Source: Paenarthrobacter sp. AR 02 (GTDB lineage Bacteria; Actinomycetota; Actinomycetes; Actinomycetales; Micrococcaceae). From it: 64,000 nucleotides of DNA. The position numbers were made by a program, and so were the translations under genes. A model generated the notes under the pieces. That model was not told the DNA's origin. It ran no database searches and saw nothing but the letters and a program-made list of their open reading frames with translations. The stretch is from the NCBI RefSeq assembly GCF_021538675.1, contig NZ_JAJUKH010000001.1, positions 1,209,462 to 1,273,461 of the forward strand. Reading direction: 5' to 3'. Positions within the stretch are counted from its first letter, which is position 1. Every line of letters starts with the position of its first letter. Below, piece by piece: positions 45,778 to 54,399 of the stretch.

Positions 45778-47189
45778 CCGACGGCGACTTCGGCCTCCTC
45801 AGCCCCGTTTCGGCGTCGTCCGCTGTGACGGCGTTGACGGGTGACCGTGCCGTGATCGCGGCAATCCTCGACGTCGAAGCGGCTTGGACCGCTGTCCTCG
45901 AGGACGCCGGGCTGGCCCCGCAAGGGTCCGCCGCTGTGGTGGCCGAAGCCGCCGACGCCGGTCACTTCGACCTGGCCCTCATCGCCCAACGCGCGCAGGG
46001 TGGTGGAAACCCGGTCATTCCATTACTCGGAGAACTCCGTGCCCGCGTCAAAGCCCTGGACATCACGGGTGGTGGCGCCGCCAAAGCCGTCCACACCTCG
46101 CTGACCAGCCAGGACGTCCTGGACTCCGCCCTGATGCTCCTCGCCAGCCGCACCGTCTCTGCGGTGCTGGCTGATGTCAGAGCAACGACGACGGCGCTCG
46201 CCACCTTGGCAGAACAGCATGCGGACACGCTGTGCGTCGGGAGGAGCCTGACGCAGCATGCCCTCCCGTACACGTTCGGGCTCAAGGCAGCACAGTGGTT
46301 CCAGGGGGTTGCCGCGGCTTCCCGGCGACTGGAATCGTTGGAGTTGCCGGTCCAGTTCGGCGGTGCCGGCGGAACGCTTGCTTCCGGGGCAAAGCTGACA
46401 GCGGGTTCCGGCACAACGGCGTTCGCTCTTGCCGATGCCCTCGCCGCCAAGCTCGCCCTGACGTCCGCCCCGGCTCCGTGGCACACGAACCGCCTGTCGG
46501 TCACGTCGTTGGGAGACGGGCTCGCGGCCCTGATCGACTCCTTCGGCAAGATCGCCGCGGACCTGTTGTTCCTCAGCCGCCCCGAAGTAGCCGAACTCGG
46601 CGAACCTCTGGCTGCCGGGCGCGGCGTTTCCTCGGCCATGCCGCAGAAGCAGAACCCTGTGCTTTCAGTGCTGGTACGCAGTGCGGCGTTGCAGGCTCCC
46701 GGCCTTGCCTCGCAGCTGCACCTCGCAGCGGCCACCTTCAACGACGAACGCCCGGACGGCGCCTGGCACAGTGAATGGCCGGCCTTGCGCCAGTTGTTGG
46801 CACTGGCTGCCGGTGCGGCCGGCCACGTCCGCGAACTCACGGAAGGCCTGCGCGTTTTCCCTGACGCCATGCGCCGGAACTTGGGGATTTCGGGTCCGCT
46901 GCTGCTCAGCGAAGGTGTGGCGGCCGCCGTCGCCCCTCTCCTGGGCGAGGACGGGAAGCAAAAGCTGCAGGCCGTCGTCGACGAAACCCTCGCCGTACCT
47001 GCCGCAGAGCAGGCGGACACCTACCGCAAGCTGCTTCGTGAGGCCGTACCGTCGGACAAGCTCTCCGACGCTGAGCTGGAGGCGCTCCTGGACCCCGCGA
47101 GCTACCTCGGCGAGGCACGCGAGATCAGCCGCCGGATCCTCGCCGCCTACTCCGATGACACTTCCACGAAAGGAGCCACCCGTGGCTAA
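45774..47189 (+). CDS. pcaB: 3-carboxy-cis,cis-muconate cycloisomerase
   Basis: A 471-residue member of the fumarase/aspartase superfamily. The hallmark loop is present as SSAMPQKQNPVLS, replacing the usual GSSxMPxKxN. It forms 4-carboxymuconolactone from carboxymuconate. ATG 45774 is set by the 4-bp overlap with pcaG. It overlaps the start of pcaD by 8 bp, so translational coupling runs through the block. Confidence 0.9.
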   Translation: MTDGDFGLLSPVSASSAVTALTGDRAVIAAILDVEAAWTAVLEDAGLAPQGSAAVVAEAADAGHFDLALIAQRAQGGGNPVIPLLGELRARVKALDITGGGAAKAVHTSLTSQDVLDSALMLLASRTVSAVLADVRATTTALATLAEQHADTLCVGRSLTQHALPYTFGLKAAQWFQGVAAASRRLESLELPVQFGGAGGTLASGAKLTAGSGTTAFALADALAAKLALTSAPAPWHTNRLSVTSLGDGLAALIDSFGKIAADLLFLSRPEVAELGEPLAAGRGVSSAMPQKQNPVLSVLVRSAALQAPGLASQLHLAAATFNDERPDGAWHSEWPALRQLLALAAGAAGHVRELTEGLRVFPDAMRRNLGISGPLLLSEGVAAAVAPLLGEDGKQKLQAVVDETLAVPAAEQADTYRKLLREAVPSDKLSDAELEALLDPASYLGEAREISRRILAAYSDDTSTKGATRG

Positions 47190-47985
47190 GCCGACAGTCA
47201 AGGCAGTGCTGCTGTCTCCGCAGCGGGAACTGGGAGCCAAGCCGCTCTTGGTGGTTGGCCCGTCGCTGGGCACATCCACCGTGCTCTGGACAGAAACCGG
47301 AGCCCTTCTGGGCGATGAGTACGACGTCATCGGCTGGGACCTCCCCGGCCACGGCATCTCGCCGACCACCACCGAAGGTTTCGATGTCGCGGAACTCGCG
47401 GACGCCGTCGTCGATCTTGTCGATTCAGTGAGCCCTGGAGCCACGTTCCACTATGCGGGGGTCTCCCTGGGCGGGGCCACCGGGCTGCAGCTCGGCCTCA
47501 AGCACGGCGACCGGCTCCGCAGCCTGTCCGTCCAATGCTCCGGACCCAAGCTCGGCACGCCCGAGGGGTGGCTGGAACGCGCGGAAACTGTCCGCAAGCT
47601 GGGCACGCCGGTGATGATCCAGGGTTCTGCTGAGCGTTGGTTCGGCCCAGGATTCATGGACCGCCAGCCGGAGATCAGCAGCCGGCTCCTGCACGCCCTC
47701 CGCGATGCCGACCGCTTCAGCTACTCATTCTGCTGCGAAGCCCTGGCTGCTTTCGATGTCCGCGAGCAGCTCGGGAGCATCACGGTCCCCACGCAGGCGA
47801 TCGCCGGCGTCGAGGACAATGTGGCGCCGCCGTCCATGGCGGAAGAGACCGTCGCCGGTATCCGGGCGGGTGGCGGTTTCGCCGTGGCGGAAGCGCTCGA
47901 CGGCGTGGGGCACCTGGCTCCGGCTGAGGCACCGGCCGTGGTGGCCGGGCTGATGCGGACCTTCATGAAGGAGAACGGACTGTGA
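47182..47985 (+). CDS. pcaD: 3-oxoadipate enol-lactonase
   Basis: A 267-residue alpha/beta hydrolase with nucleophile elbow GVSLGG and C-terminal histidine in GVGHLAP. It opens the enol-lactone to 3-oxoadipate. GTG 47182 has aaaggag upstream. It is a stand-alone PcaD, not the PcaL fusion with PcaC found in some actinobacteria. It overlaps pcaC by 4 bp (GTGA). Confidence 0.88.
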   Translation: MAKPTVKAVLLSPQRELGAKPLLVVGPSLGTSTVLWTETGALLGDEYDVIGWDLPGHGISPTTTEGFDVAELADAVVDLVDSVSPGATFHYAGVSLGGATGLQLGLKHGDRLRSLSVQCSGPKLGTPEGWLERAETVRKLGTPVMIQGSAERWFGPGFMDRQPEISSRLLHALRDADRFSYSFCCEALAAFDVREQLGSITVPTQAIAGVEDNVAPPSMAEETVAGIRAGGGFAVAEALDGVGHLAPAEAPAVVAGLMRTFMKENGL

Positions 47986-48449
47986 ATTCTGTAAACCCCG
48001 AGGGCATCGGCGCACCGCGGAACGGTGCCGTCCAACCGGATGCCACCGCCCAGGACATTTACGACGCCGGCATGGTTGTCCGGCGCGAAGTGCTGGGCGA
48101 TGCGCACGTGGACCGTGCGAACGCCAACAAGGACTCCTTCACCGAGGACTACCAGGACATGATCACCAGGATCGCGTGGGGTGGCATCTGGACGCGGCCC
48201 GGCCTGAGCCGGCAGATGCGTTCCGCGGTCACCCTCACGGCCTTGGTGGCGCACGGTCACTGGGAGGAGCTCGCCATGCATGTCCGGGCGGCCCTCAACA
48301 ACGGACTCAGCAGGGACGAGATCAAGGAAATCCTGCTGCAGACGGCGATTTATTGCAGTGTGCCGTCGGCCAATTCAGCGTTCAAGACGGCCCAAAAGGT
48401 GTTCGCCGAGATCGACGCCTCCTCTGCCGACAGCCCCACCCCCAACTAA
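47982..48449 (+). CDS. pcaC: 4-carboxymuconolactone decarboxylase
   Basis: A 155-residue AhpD/CMD-fold protein, with a core WGGIWTRPGLSRQMRS followed by TALVAHGHWEELAMHVRAALNNG, the active-site region of carboxymuconolactone decarboxylases. It converts 4-carboxymuconolactone to the enol-lactone used by PcaD. GTG start overlapping the pcaD stop. There is an N-terminal extension of about 25 residues. Confidence 0.88.
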   Translation: MNSVNPEGIGAPRNGAVQPDATAQDIYDAGMVVRREVLGDAHVDRANANKDSFTEDYQDMITRIAWGGIWTRPGLSRQMRSAVTLTALVAHGHWEELAMHVRAALNNGLSRDEIKEILLQTAIYCSVPSANSAFKTAQKVFAEIDASSADSPTPN

Positions 48450-48481
48450 CCCTTTAGTTGGGCAAGCAGAAAGAGAAACCC

Positions 48482-49702
48482 ATGAACCAGGCATTTGTGT
48501 ACGACGCCGTGCGCACGCCCTTCGGTAAGTTCGGTTCCGGCCTTGCCGCTGTCCGTCCCGACGACCTTGCCGCCCACGTGGTCCGCGAGTCCGTGAAGCG
48601 GGCGCCCGGGCTGGATGTTGAGCGGATCGACGAAGTGATGTTCGGCAACGCCAACGGTGCCGGCGAGGAAAACCGCAACGTGGCCCGAATGGCCACGCTG
48701 CTCGCGGGCCTGCCGGTCTCGATCCCCGGGACCACCGTCAACCGCCTCTGTGGTTCGTCGTTGGACGCTGCAATCATCGCGTCCCGGCAGATCAACGCCG
48801 GCGACGCCGAGCTGATGCTGGTGGGCGGCGCCGAATCCATGTCCCGCGCGCCGTGGGTGCTGCCCAAGACCTCCAAGCCCTACCCCGCCGGCGACATGAC
48901 CCTGGCGTCCACCACGCTGGGATGGCGGCTGGTGAACCCTGCCATGAACAAGGACTGGACCATTTCCCTGGGCGAGGCCACCGAGCGGCTCAGGGAGAAG
49001 TACGGGATCACCCGGGAACGCCAGGATGCTTTTGCGGCTGACTCGCACAACCTGGCCGATGCTGCGTGGAACGAAGGGTTCTACGACAACCTTGTGACCG
49101 CGGTCCCCGGTACGGACTTGATGCGTGATGAGGGCATCCGCGCAGGTTCCTCCGCGGAGAAGCTGGCCGGCTTGAAGACAGTATTCCGGCCTGAGTCTGA
49201 CGGGCCCGACGGCGGCACGGTCACCGCCGGGAACGCCTCGCCTTTGTCCGACGGTGCTTCGGCGGCGTGGATCGGTTCGGAAGCCGCGTCCTCGATCCTT
49301 GGCTTGGAGCCGCTGGCCCGCATCGCAGGCCGGGGCGCGCACGGCAACGATCCCCAGTTCTTCGGGTACGCCCCGGTGGAGGCGGCCAACAAGGCCCTCG
49401 CGAAGGCGGGCATCGGCTGGGACCAAGTGGGCGCCGTCGAACTTAACGAAGCGTTTGCCGCGCAATCGCTGGCGTGCGTGGATGCGTGGGGGATCGACCC
49501 CTCAATCGTGAACCGGCATGGTGGTGCGATCGCCATGGGCCACCCGCTCGGTGCTTCCGGTACCCGGATCCTGGGCACGCTTGCCCGGTCTTTGCAGGCT
49601 TCCGGGCAGCGCTGGGGCGTCGCGGCGATCTGCATCGGTGTGGGTCAGGGCTTGGCCGTCGTGCTGGAAAACGTAACCTCTGGTGTTTCGGAAGGAGCCT
49701 AA
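48482..49702 (+). CDS. pcaF: 3-oxoadipyl-CoA thiolase
   Basis: A 406-residue thiolase. The acyl-accepting cysteine is in NRLCGSS, the catalytic histidine in GGAIAMGHPLGASG and the second cysteine in AICIGVGQG. It splits 3-oxoadipyl-CoA into succinyl-CoA and acetyl-CoA. The frame extends to a TTG at 48458, but ATG 48482 matches the family start (NQAFVYDAVRTPFG). It follows pcaC by 32 bp and precedes pcaI by 5 bp. Confidence 0.88.
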   Translation: MNQAFVYDAVRTPFGKFGSGLAAVRPDDLAAHVVRESVKRAPGLDVERIDEVMFGNANGAGEENRNVARMATLLAGLPVSIPGTTVNRLCGSSLDAAIIASRQINAGDAELMLVGGAESMSRAPWVLPKTSKPYPAGDMTLASTTLGWRLVNPAMNKDWTISLGEATERLREKYGITRERQDAFAADSHNLADAAWNEGFYDNLVTAVPGTDLMRDEGIRAGSSAEKLAGLKTVFRPESDGPDGGTVTAGNASPLSDGASAAWIGSEAASSILGLEPLARIAGRGAHGNDPQFFGYAPVEAANKALAKAGIGWDQVGAVELNEAFAAQSLACVDAWGIDPSIVNRHGGAIAMGHPLGASGTRILGTLARSLQASGQRWGVAAICIGVGQGLAVVLENVTSGVSEGA

Positions 49703-49707
49703 GGGCC

Positions 49708-50397
49708 ATGTTGAATTTCATTGACACTGTTGGCGAGGCCGTGGCCGGGATCAAGGACGGTTCCACGGTGATGATCGGCGGGTTCGGCAATGCCGGGCAG
49801 CCGTTCGAGCTGATCGATGCGCTCATGGATTGCGGCGCGAAGGACCTGACCGTGGTGAACAACAACGCCGGCCAGGGTGACCAGGGCCTGGCACTGCTGA
49901 TCAAGGAAGGGCGGGTCCGGAAAATGATTTGCTCGTTCCCGCGGCAGTCCGATTCCTGGCACTTCGACGCGAAATACCACGCCGGGGAGATTGAGCTGGA
50001 GCTCGTCCCGCAGGGCAACCTGGCCGAACGCATCCGTGCTGCCGGGGCCGGTATCGGCGGATTCTTCACGCCCACCGGGTACGGCACCACGCTGGCCGAG
50101 GGCAAAGAAACCCGGTTCCTCGACGGGAAATGGCAGGTGTTCGAGACGCCCATCCACGCCGACGTCGCCCTGATCAAGGCGCTCAAGGCCGATGGCAAGG
50201 GCAACCTCGTGTACCGCAAGACCGCCCGGAACTTTGGGCCCATCATGGCCGCCGCAGCGAAGAACACGATTGTCCAGGTTTCGGAGATCGTGCCCACGGG
50301 CTCGCTGGATCCGGAGAACGTGGTGACCCCGGGGATTTACGTCAACAGTGTGGTCCGGGTGGACTCGGCTGCCGCTTTGAATGGAAAGGTGGCCTGA
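49708..50397 (+). CDS. pcaI: 3-oxoadipate CoA-transferase subunit A
   Basis: A 229-residue class I CoA-transferase alpha subunit. GGFGNAGQP is the phosphopantetheine-contact loop, NNNAGQGDQG is typical, and the C-terminal YRKTARNFGP segment matches. With PcaJ it moves CoA from succinyl-CoA to 3-oxoadipate. ATG 49708 is preceded by gaaggag. 2 bp separate it from pcaJ. Confidence 0.9.
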   Translation: MLNFIDTVGEAVAGIKDGSTVMIGGFGNAGQPFELIDALMDCGAKDLTVVNNNAGQGDQGLALLIKEGRVRKMICSFPRQSDSWHFDAKYHAGEIELELVPQGNLAERIRAAGAGIGGFFTPTGYGTTLAEGKETRFLDGKWQVFETPIHADVALIKALKADGKGNLVYRKTARNFGPIMAAAAKNTIVQVSEIVPTGSLDPENVVTPGIYVNSVVRVDSAAALNGKVA

Positions 50398-50399
50398 TC

Positions 50400-51065
50400 A
50401 TGGGCACGCAGACAAGCATCCAGACGTCCGAGAAGCCCTTGGGACGCGACGAACTCGCCCAGCTGGTTGCCCGCGACATTGCCCCGGGTTCCTTCGTGAA
50501 CCTTGGCATCGGCCAGCCGACCCTGGTGTCCAACTACCTCACCGAGGAGCAGAACATCACCCTCCACACGGAGAATGGGATGCTCGGAATGGGCCCGGCT
50601 GCTGAGGGGGACGAGATCGACGGCGACCTGATCAACGCCGGAAAGATTCCGGTCACTGAGCTCCCTGGCGCGTCCTACTTCCACCACGCCGACTCGTTCG
50701 CGATCATGCGTGGCGGTCACCTGGACATCTGTGTCCTCGGCGCTTTCCAGGTCTCGGCCACGGGAGATCTCGCGAACTGGCACACCGGCGCCCCGGACGC
50801 GATTCCCGCCGTCGGAGGTGCCATGGACCTGGCCACCGGTGCCAAGGACGTGTTCGTGATGATGACCCTGCTGACCCGCGAAGGTGTATCCAAGCTCGTG
50901 GAACAGTGCACCTACCCCCTGACCGGCGTTGGCTGTGTCACGCGCGTGTACACCGACAAGGCCGTGTTCCTCACTGGTCCCGAAGGCGTCACCGTCCGTG
51001 AAACCTTCGGCTGCACGTTCGAGGAAATCCAGGAGCTCGTACCTCTGCCGCTGAAGGCTGCATAG
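50400..51065 (+). CDS. pcaJ: 3-oxoadipate CoA-transferase subunit B
   Basis: A 221-residue beta subunit with the catalytic glutamate in TENGMLGMGP and the GGHLDICVLGAFQV strand. It forms the transferase with PcaI. Its stop is followed after 1 bp by tandem palindromic repeats and then the PcaR-like regulator gene. Confidence 0.9.
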   Translation: MGTQTSIQTSEKPLGRDELAQLVARDIAPGSFVNLGIGQPTLVSNYLTEEQNITLHTENGMLGMGPAAEGDEIDGDLINAGKIPVTELPGASYFHHADSFAIMRGGHLDICVLGAFQVSATGDLANWHTGAPDAIPAVGGAMDLATGAKDVFVMMTLLTREGVSKLVEQCTYPLTGVGCVTRVYTDKAVFLTGPEGVTVRETFGCTFEEIQELVPLPLKAA

Positions 51066-51066
51066 T

Positions 51067-51225
51067 AGGCCCCACAAGTCGAACCGCTCCCGTTGTGAGG
51101 CCCGCTCTGCGGGGTATTTCGCGCATGAACCCCGCAGAGCAGGCCCCGCAAGTCGAACCGCTCCCGTTGTGGGGCCCGCTCTGCGGGGTATTTCGCGCGT
51201 GAACCCCGCATAGCAGGCCCCGCAA
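51067..51225. repeat. two tandem 74-bp palindromic (REP-like) repeats plus a partial third
   Basis: Unit 1 (51067-51140) and unit 2 (51141-51214) differ at only four positions; 51215-51225 begins a third copy. Each unit contains arms of the form gttgtggggcccgctctgc and their imperfect complement around a tatttcgcgcg-type loop, so each can fold into a hairpin of more than 20 bp. A divergent copy lies at 41271-41335. Confidence 0.85.
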
Positions 51226-51246
51226 CGCAGCCTAGGATTGGTAACC

Positions 51247-52050
51247 ATGACCGATTCCGCAGTAACCCCTCAGGCCAGCGACCAGTATGTCCAGTCACTG
51301 GCCCGCGGGCTCGCCGTGATCCGGGCCTTTGACGCGAACAACCCGGTGATGACCCTGAGCGAAGTCGCTGCCCGGACGGACCTGACCCGCGCGACAGCCC
51401 GCAGGTTCCTGCACACCCTGGTTGAACTGGGCTACGTCCGCACCGACGGCAAGACCTTCGCGCTCACGGCCAAGGTGCTCCAGCTGGGCTACTCGTACCT
51501 GTCGGCCCTGTCGCTGCCGCAACTCGTCCAGCCGCACCTTGAGGAACTGAGCCTGAAGCTGGGGGAGTCCACGTCGGCCGCGGTCCTGGACGGTCCGGAC
51601 ATCTTCTACGTGGCCCGTGTTGCTACGCGCCGGATCATGAACGTCGGGATTACGGTGGGCACCCGCTTCCCCGCCTACGCCACGTCCATGGGTCGCGTCC
51701 TGCTCGCCGGATTGCCGCCAGCCAAGCTTGAGGCCTACCTTTCGACGGCGGAACTCACCCCGCTCACGCCGCGAACCGTCGCCAGCGTGCCCGACTTGAG
51801 GGCCGCCGTCGAGCGTGTCCGTACGCAAGGCTGGTGCCTGCTCGATCAGGAGCTCGAACTCGGGCTGATGTCCATCGCGGCGCCCGTGTTCAACCACAAC
51901 AACGGGGACAACGTCGCGGCCATCAACGTGTCATTGCAAGCGCAGGCGGTCGCAGCGCGGCCGGACCCGGAGAAGTACCTTGAATCCGTGCGCCAGGAAG
52001 TCGTGGCCGCGGCCAACGCGATCTCGCAGGACGTCTCCGCGAAGCACTGA
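51247..52050 (+). CDS. pcaR: IclR family regulator of the beta-ketoadipate genes (PcaR-like)
   Basis: A 267-residue IclR protein of the PcaR/PcaU/PobR subgroup: YVQSLARGLAVIRAFDANN leads into the winged helix (LTRATARRFLHTLVELGYV), and the effector domain ends in INVSLQAQAV. The subgroup responds to 3-oxoadipate or protocatechuate. Its gene ends the catabolic operon. ATG 51247 is preferred; TTG 51238 in frame is possible. The site at 41351-41369 is its likely operator. Confidence 0.82.
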   Translation: MTDSAVTPQASDQYVQSLARGLAVIRAFDANNPVMTLSEVAARTDLTRATARRFLHTLVELGYVRTDGKTFALTAKVLQLGYSYLSALSLPQLVQPHLEELSLKLGESTSAAVLDGPDIFYVARVATRRIMNVGITVGTRFPAYATSMGRVLLAGLPPAKLEAYLSTAELTPLTPRTVASVPDLRAAVERVRTQGWCLLDQELELGLMSIAAPVFNHNNGDNVAAINVSLQAQAVAARPDPEKYLESVRQEVVAAANAISQDVSAKH

Positions 52051-52070
52051 GTTTCTTTACAGCACCACAG

Positions 52071-52415
52071 CTACTTCCGGATCGCAGCCAACCGCGTTTC
52101 CAGGATCCGCCGGATCATAGAGTCGGGCACGGGGTTGTCCGCGGAAAACCGCAGTGTGCCGGGAGACCACGAATATCCACCCAGCTCCTCCGACATCTCC
52201 GGGAGGATCTGCCCACTGAACGGGTACAGGGCCAGGTGCTTCTTGGTTTCGAGGACACTGAGGAAGCCCTTGCCGTCCACCAGCAGCGCCGGCATCCCGT
52301 AGCTGACTCCTTCTTCGGCGTCGGGAGCCAATTCACGGGCGATCTCGACGATCCGCTGCAGAATGACGCGGTTGTCGGCGTTGACAGTCTCCAGGTACTC
52401 AGTGACGGTTCCCAT
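52071..52415 (-). CDS. DUF1801/YdhG-like protein
   Basis: A 114-residue protein of the DUF1801/YdhG-like fold (VTEYLETV ... EGVSYGMPALLVDGKGFLSVLETKKHLALYPFSG ... GTLRF), sometimes annotated as iron chaperone. The ATG at 52415 fits the family; the frame upstream overlaps the divergent DUF2252 gene and is not used. Function unproven. It converges on the PcaR-like gene. Confidence 0.7.
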   Translation of the reverse strand: MGTVTEYLETVNADNRVILQRIVEIARELAPDAEEGVSYGMPALLVDGKGFLSVLETKKHLALYPFSGQILPEMSEELGGYSWSPGTLRFSADNPVPDSMIRRILETRLAAIRK

Positions 52416-52460
52416 AGGGACATGGTTCACCACTGAAGGCCCGGATGCCACACTTATGCC

Positions 52461-53852
52461 ATGAGCCCACTCGTCGCCGGTGGCTGGAGCCCCGCGGATC
52501 AGGACCGTGCCAAGGGGAAAGCGTCCAGGGAAGCCATGCCCCGCCGCGCCCAGGGGATTTTCGCTTCGCCGGAGCGGAACGCGGTGGCCATTCTGGAGGA
52601 GCAGCACGCCTCCCGCTTGCCGCACCTTGTTCCTGTTCGGGTTGGGCGAATGCTGCAGACGCCCTTCGCCTTCTTCAGGGGAGCCGCCGCCGTGATGGCC
52701 AGTGACCTGTCCACGGAGGCGACTTCCGGGCATCAAGTGGTGGCTTGCGGCGACGCCCATTTGGCCAACTTCGGCTTATACGCGTCTCCTGAGCGCCGGC
52801 TGGTGTTCGACCTCAACGACTTCGACGAGGTCTTCCCGGCGCCATGGGAATGGGACGTCAAGAGGCTCACCGCGAGTATCTGGCTGAGCGGGCGTAACAG
52901 CGGGCATTCGGGGGAGCAGTGCCGGACTGCGGCAGAAGCTGCGGCCCGGTCCTATCGACTGGCCATACGGCGGCTGTTCGAAGGGACGGCCGCCGAAAGA
53001 TACTACTTTCAAGTTGAAACGGATGCGCTGACGGCGACCATGGCCTCGGCCCGTGTACTGGAAAAGGACGTCAAGAAGGCCAAACGGCGTACCTCGGAGC
53101 AGGTCCTGGCTAAGATGACGGCCGAAACGCAGAACGGAGAGCCCAGAATCGTGGACCAGTGGCCGTTGGTCTACCATCCGGAAGCTGCCACCTTGGATCG
53201 CGTGAGTGCTCTCTTCGAGCTGTACCGGAGTTCGTTGCGCGCGGATACTGCGGTCTTGGTAAGCCAGTACCGCTTGGTGGACGTCGCGCTCCGCGTAGTC
53301 GGAGTGGGAAGCGTGGGAACGCGCTGTTGGGTGGTCCTGATGCTCGGCCCGTCCGGAGAGCCCTTGTTTCTGCAGGCCAAGGAAGTGCAACGGTCGGTAC
53401 TGGAGAGCCATGGCGGTGCCCAGCCGACCTCCGACGTCGTCCGGTTGTTGACGAACTACGGCCAGGGCTATCGTGCCGTGGCCGGGCAACGGATCATGCA
53501 GGCCCAGTCGGATCCGTTCCTCGGCTGGGTGGGCAACACCGTTGAATCCGATGGCCAGCTGCGTGACTACTTTGTCCGGCAATTCCGCGACATGAAGGGC
53601 TCGTTCGCGGTGGAACAGCTCGGCCCAGGTCCGCTGGCCGACTATGCCCGGCTTTGCGGCGGAGTGCTCGCCCGCGCCCATTCCCAGACTCCGGGCAGCG
53701 CGTTCATAGCCGGCTACCTGGGGCGTTCCGAGGCGTTCGACAGGGCGATCCCACGTTGGGCCAAGCACTACGCCGACCAGACCGAGAAGGATCACGCAGA
53801 GTTGGAACGCGCGGTCCGGACAGGCCGCCTCAACGCTGAGAGCGGCGTCTAG
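52461..53852 (+). CDS. DUF2252 family protein
   Basis: A 463-residue protein with the DUF2252 hallmark CGDAHLANFGLYASPERR followed by FDLNDFDEVFPAPWEWDVKR, which resembles the catalytic and metal loops of aminoglycoside-phosphotransferase-like kinases (HxxN, then D). The family is common in actinobacteria and its substrate is unknown. It starts 45 bp from the divergent YdhG-like gene. Confidence 0.8.
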   Translation: MSPLVAGGWSPADQDRAKGKASREAMPRRAQGIFASPERNAVAILEEQHASRLPHLVPVRVGRMLQTPFAFFRGAAAVMASDLSTEATSGHQVVACGDAHLANFGLYASPERRLVFDLNDFDEVFPAPWEWDVKRLTASIWLSGRNSGHSGEQCRTAAEAAARSYRLAIRRLFEGTAAERYYFQVETDALTATMASARVLEKDVKKAKRRTSEQVLAKMTAETQNGEPRIVDQWPLVYHPEAATLDRVSALFELYRSSLRADTAVLVSQYRLVDVALRVVGVGSVGTRCWVVLMLGPSGEPLFLQAKEVQRSVLESHGGAQPTSDVVRLLTNYGQGYRAVAGQRIMQAQSDPFLGWVGNTVESDGQLRDYFVRQFRDMKGSFAVEQLGPGPLADYARLCGGVLARAHSQTPGSAFIAGYLGRSEAFDRAIPRWAKHYADQTEKDHAELERAVRTGRLNAESGV

Positions 53853-53864
53853 GCACTCCCCGCT

Positions 53865-54263
53865 TTAGCGCTCCGGAATGACCGCGATGCCCTGGATTTC
53901 AATGAGGGCCTCTTTTTGCCACAGCCGCGTGACGCCGATGCCGGCCATGGCCGGGTACTGGGATCCCGCCATCTCACGCCAGATGCGCCCAATTTCGCGG
54001 CCGTTGGCCATGTAGTCGTCCACGTCCGTGAGGTAGATGGTCACGTTGACCAGGTCTTCGGGTTCTCCGCCGGCCTCGCGCAGGGTGGTCAGCACGTTGG
54101 TGAATGCCTGCGTGAACTGTTCCACGATGCCGCCGGGAACGATGTTCATGTTCTTGTCCAGGGCGGTTTGCCCACCCAGGAAGACGGTGTTGCCGGCCAG
54201 AATGCCGTGCGCAAAGCCCGATGGCTTGGGCAGGGACTCCGGGTTGATCGTCTGGTGGCTCAT
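53865..54263 (-). CDS. RidA family protein linked to the aryl-CoA cluster
   Basis: A 132-residue Rid-family protein (SGFAHGILAGNTVFLGGQTALDKNMNIV ... VTRLWQKEALIEIQGIAVIPE). RidA homologues hydrolyse enamine/imine compounds. It is divergent, 136 bp, from the FAH-cupin-thioesterase-ligase-monooxygenase operon. If the substrate is 2-aminobenzoate, the monooxygenase/reductase product carries an enamine, a plausible RidA substrate. gaggagg supports ATG 54263. Confidence 0.8.
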   Translation of the reverse strand: MSHQTINPESLPKPSGFAHGILAGNTVFLGGQTALDKNMNIVPGGIVEQFTQAFTNVLTTLREAGGEPEDLVNVTIYLTDVDDYMANGREIGRIWREMAGSQYPAMAGIGVTRLWQKEALIEIQGIAVIPER

Positions 54264-54346
54264 GCTGTTCCTCCTCGTTATGGCAACTGCAAAAACTTTT
54301 GGAAAGCCTCTGTGCAGATCATTTCTGCCGTGCTACGTTGAGCATA

Positions 54347-54373
54347 TGTGACGATCGTAAAAAAGTCGACACA
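54347..54373. promoter_or_regulatory. possible operator in the RidA/FAH divergent region
   Basis: tgtgacgat and gtcgacaca form an imperfect inverted repeat (7 of 9 positions) with a 9-nt A-rich spacer containing acgatcgt. The position, between two divergent starts of one pathway, suits a regulator such as the PaaX-type protein at 63297; the link is speculative. Confidence 0.3.
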
Positions 54374-54399
54374 TCGAAAATTCTCGAAGGGAACCAGTA

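Noticed and set aside
51067..51225. Tandem 74-bp repeat considered as a CRISPR fragment
   Set aside because: The units are contiguous without spacers and are internally palindromic over most of their length; no cas gene is present.
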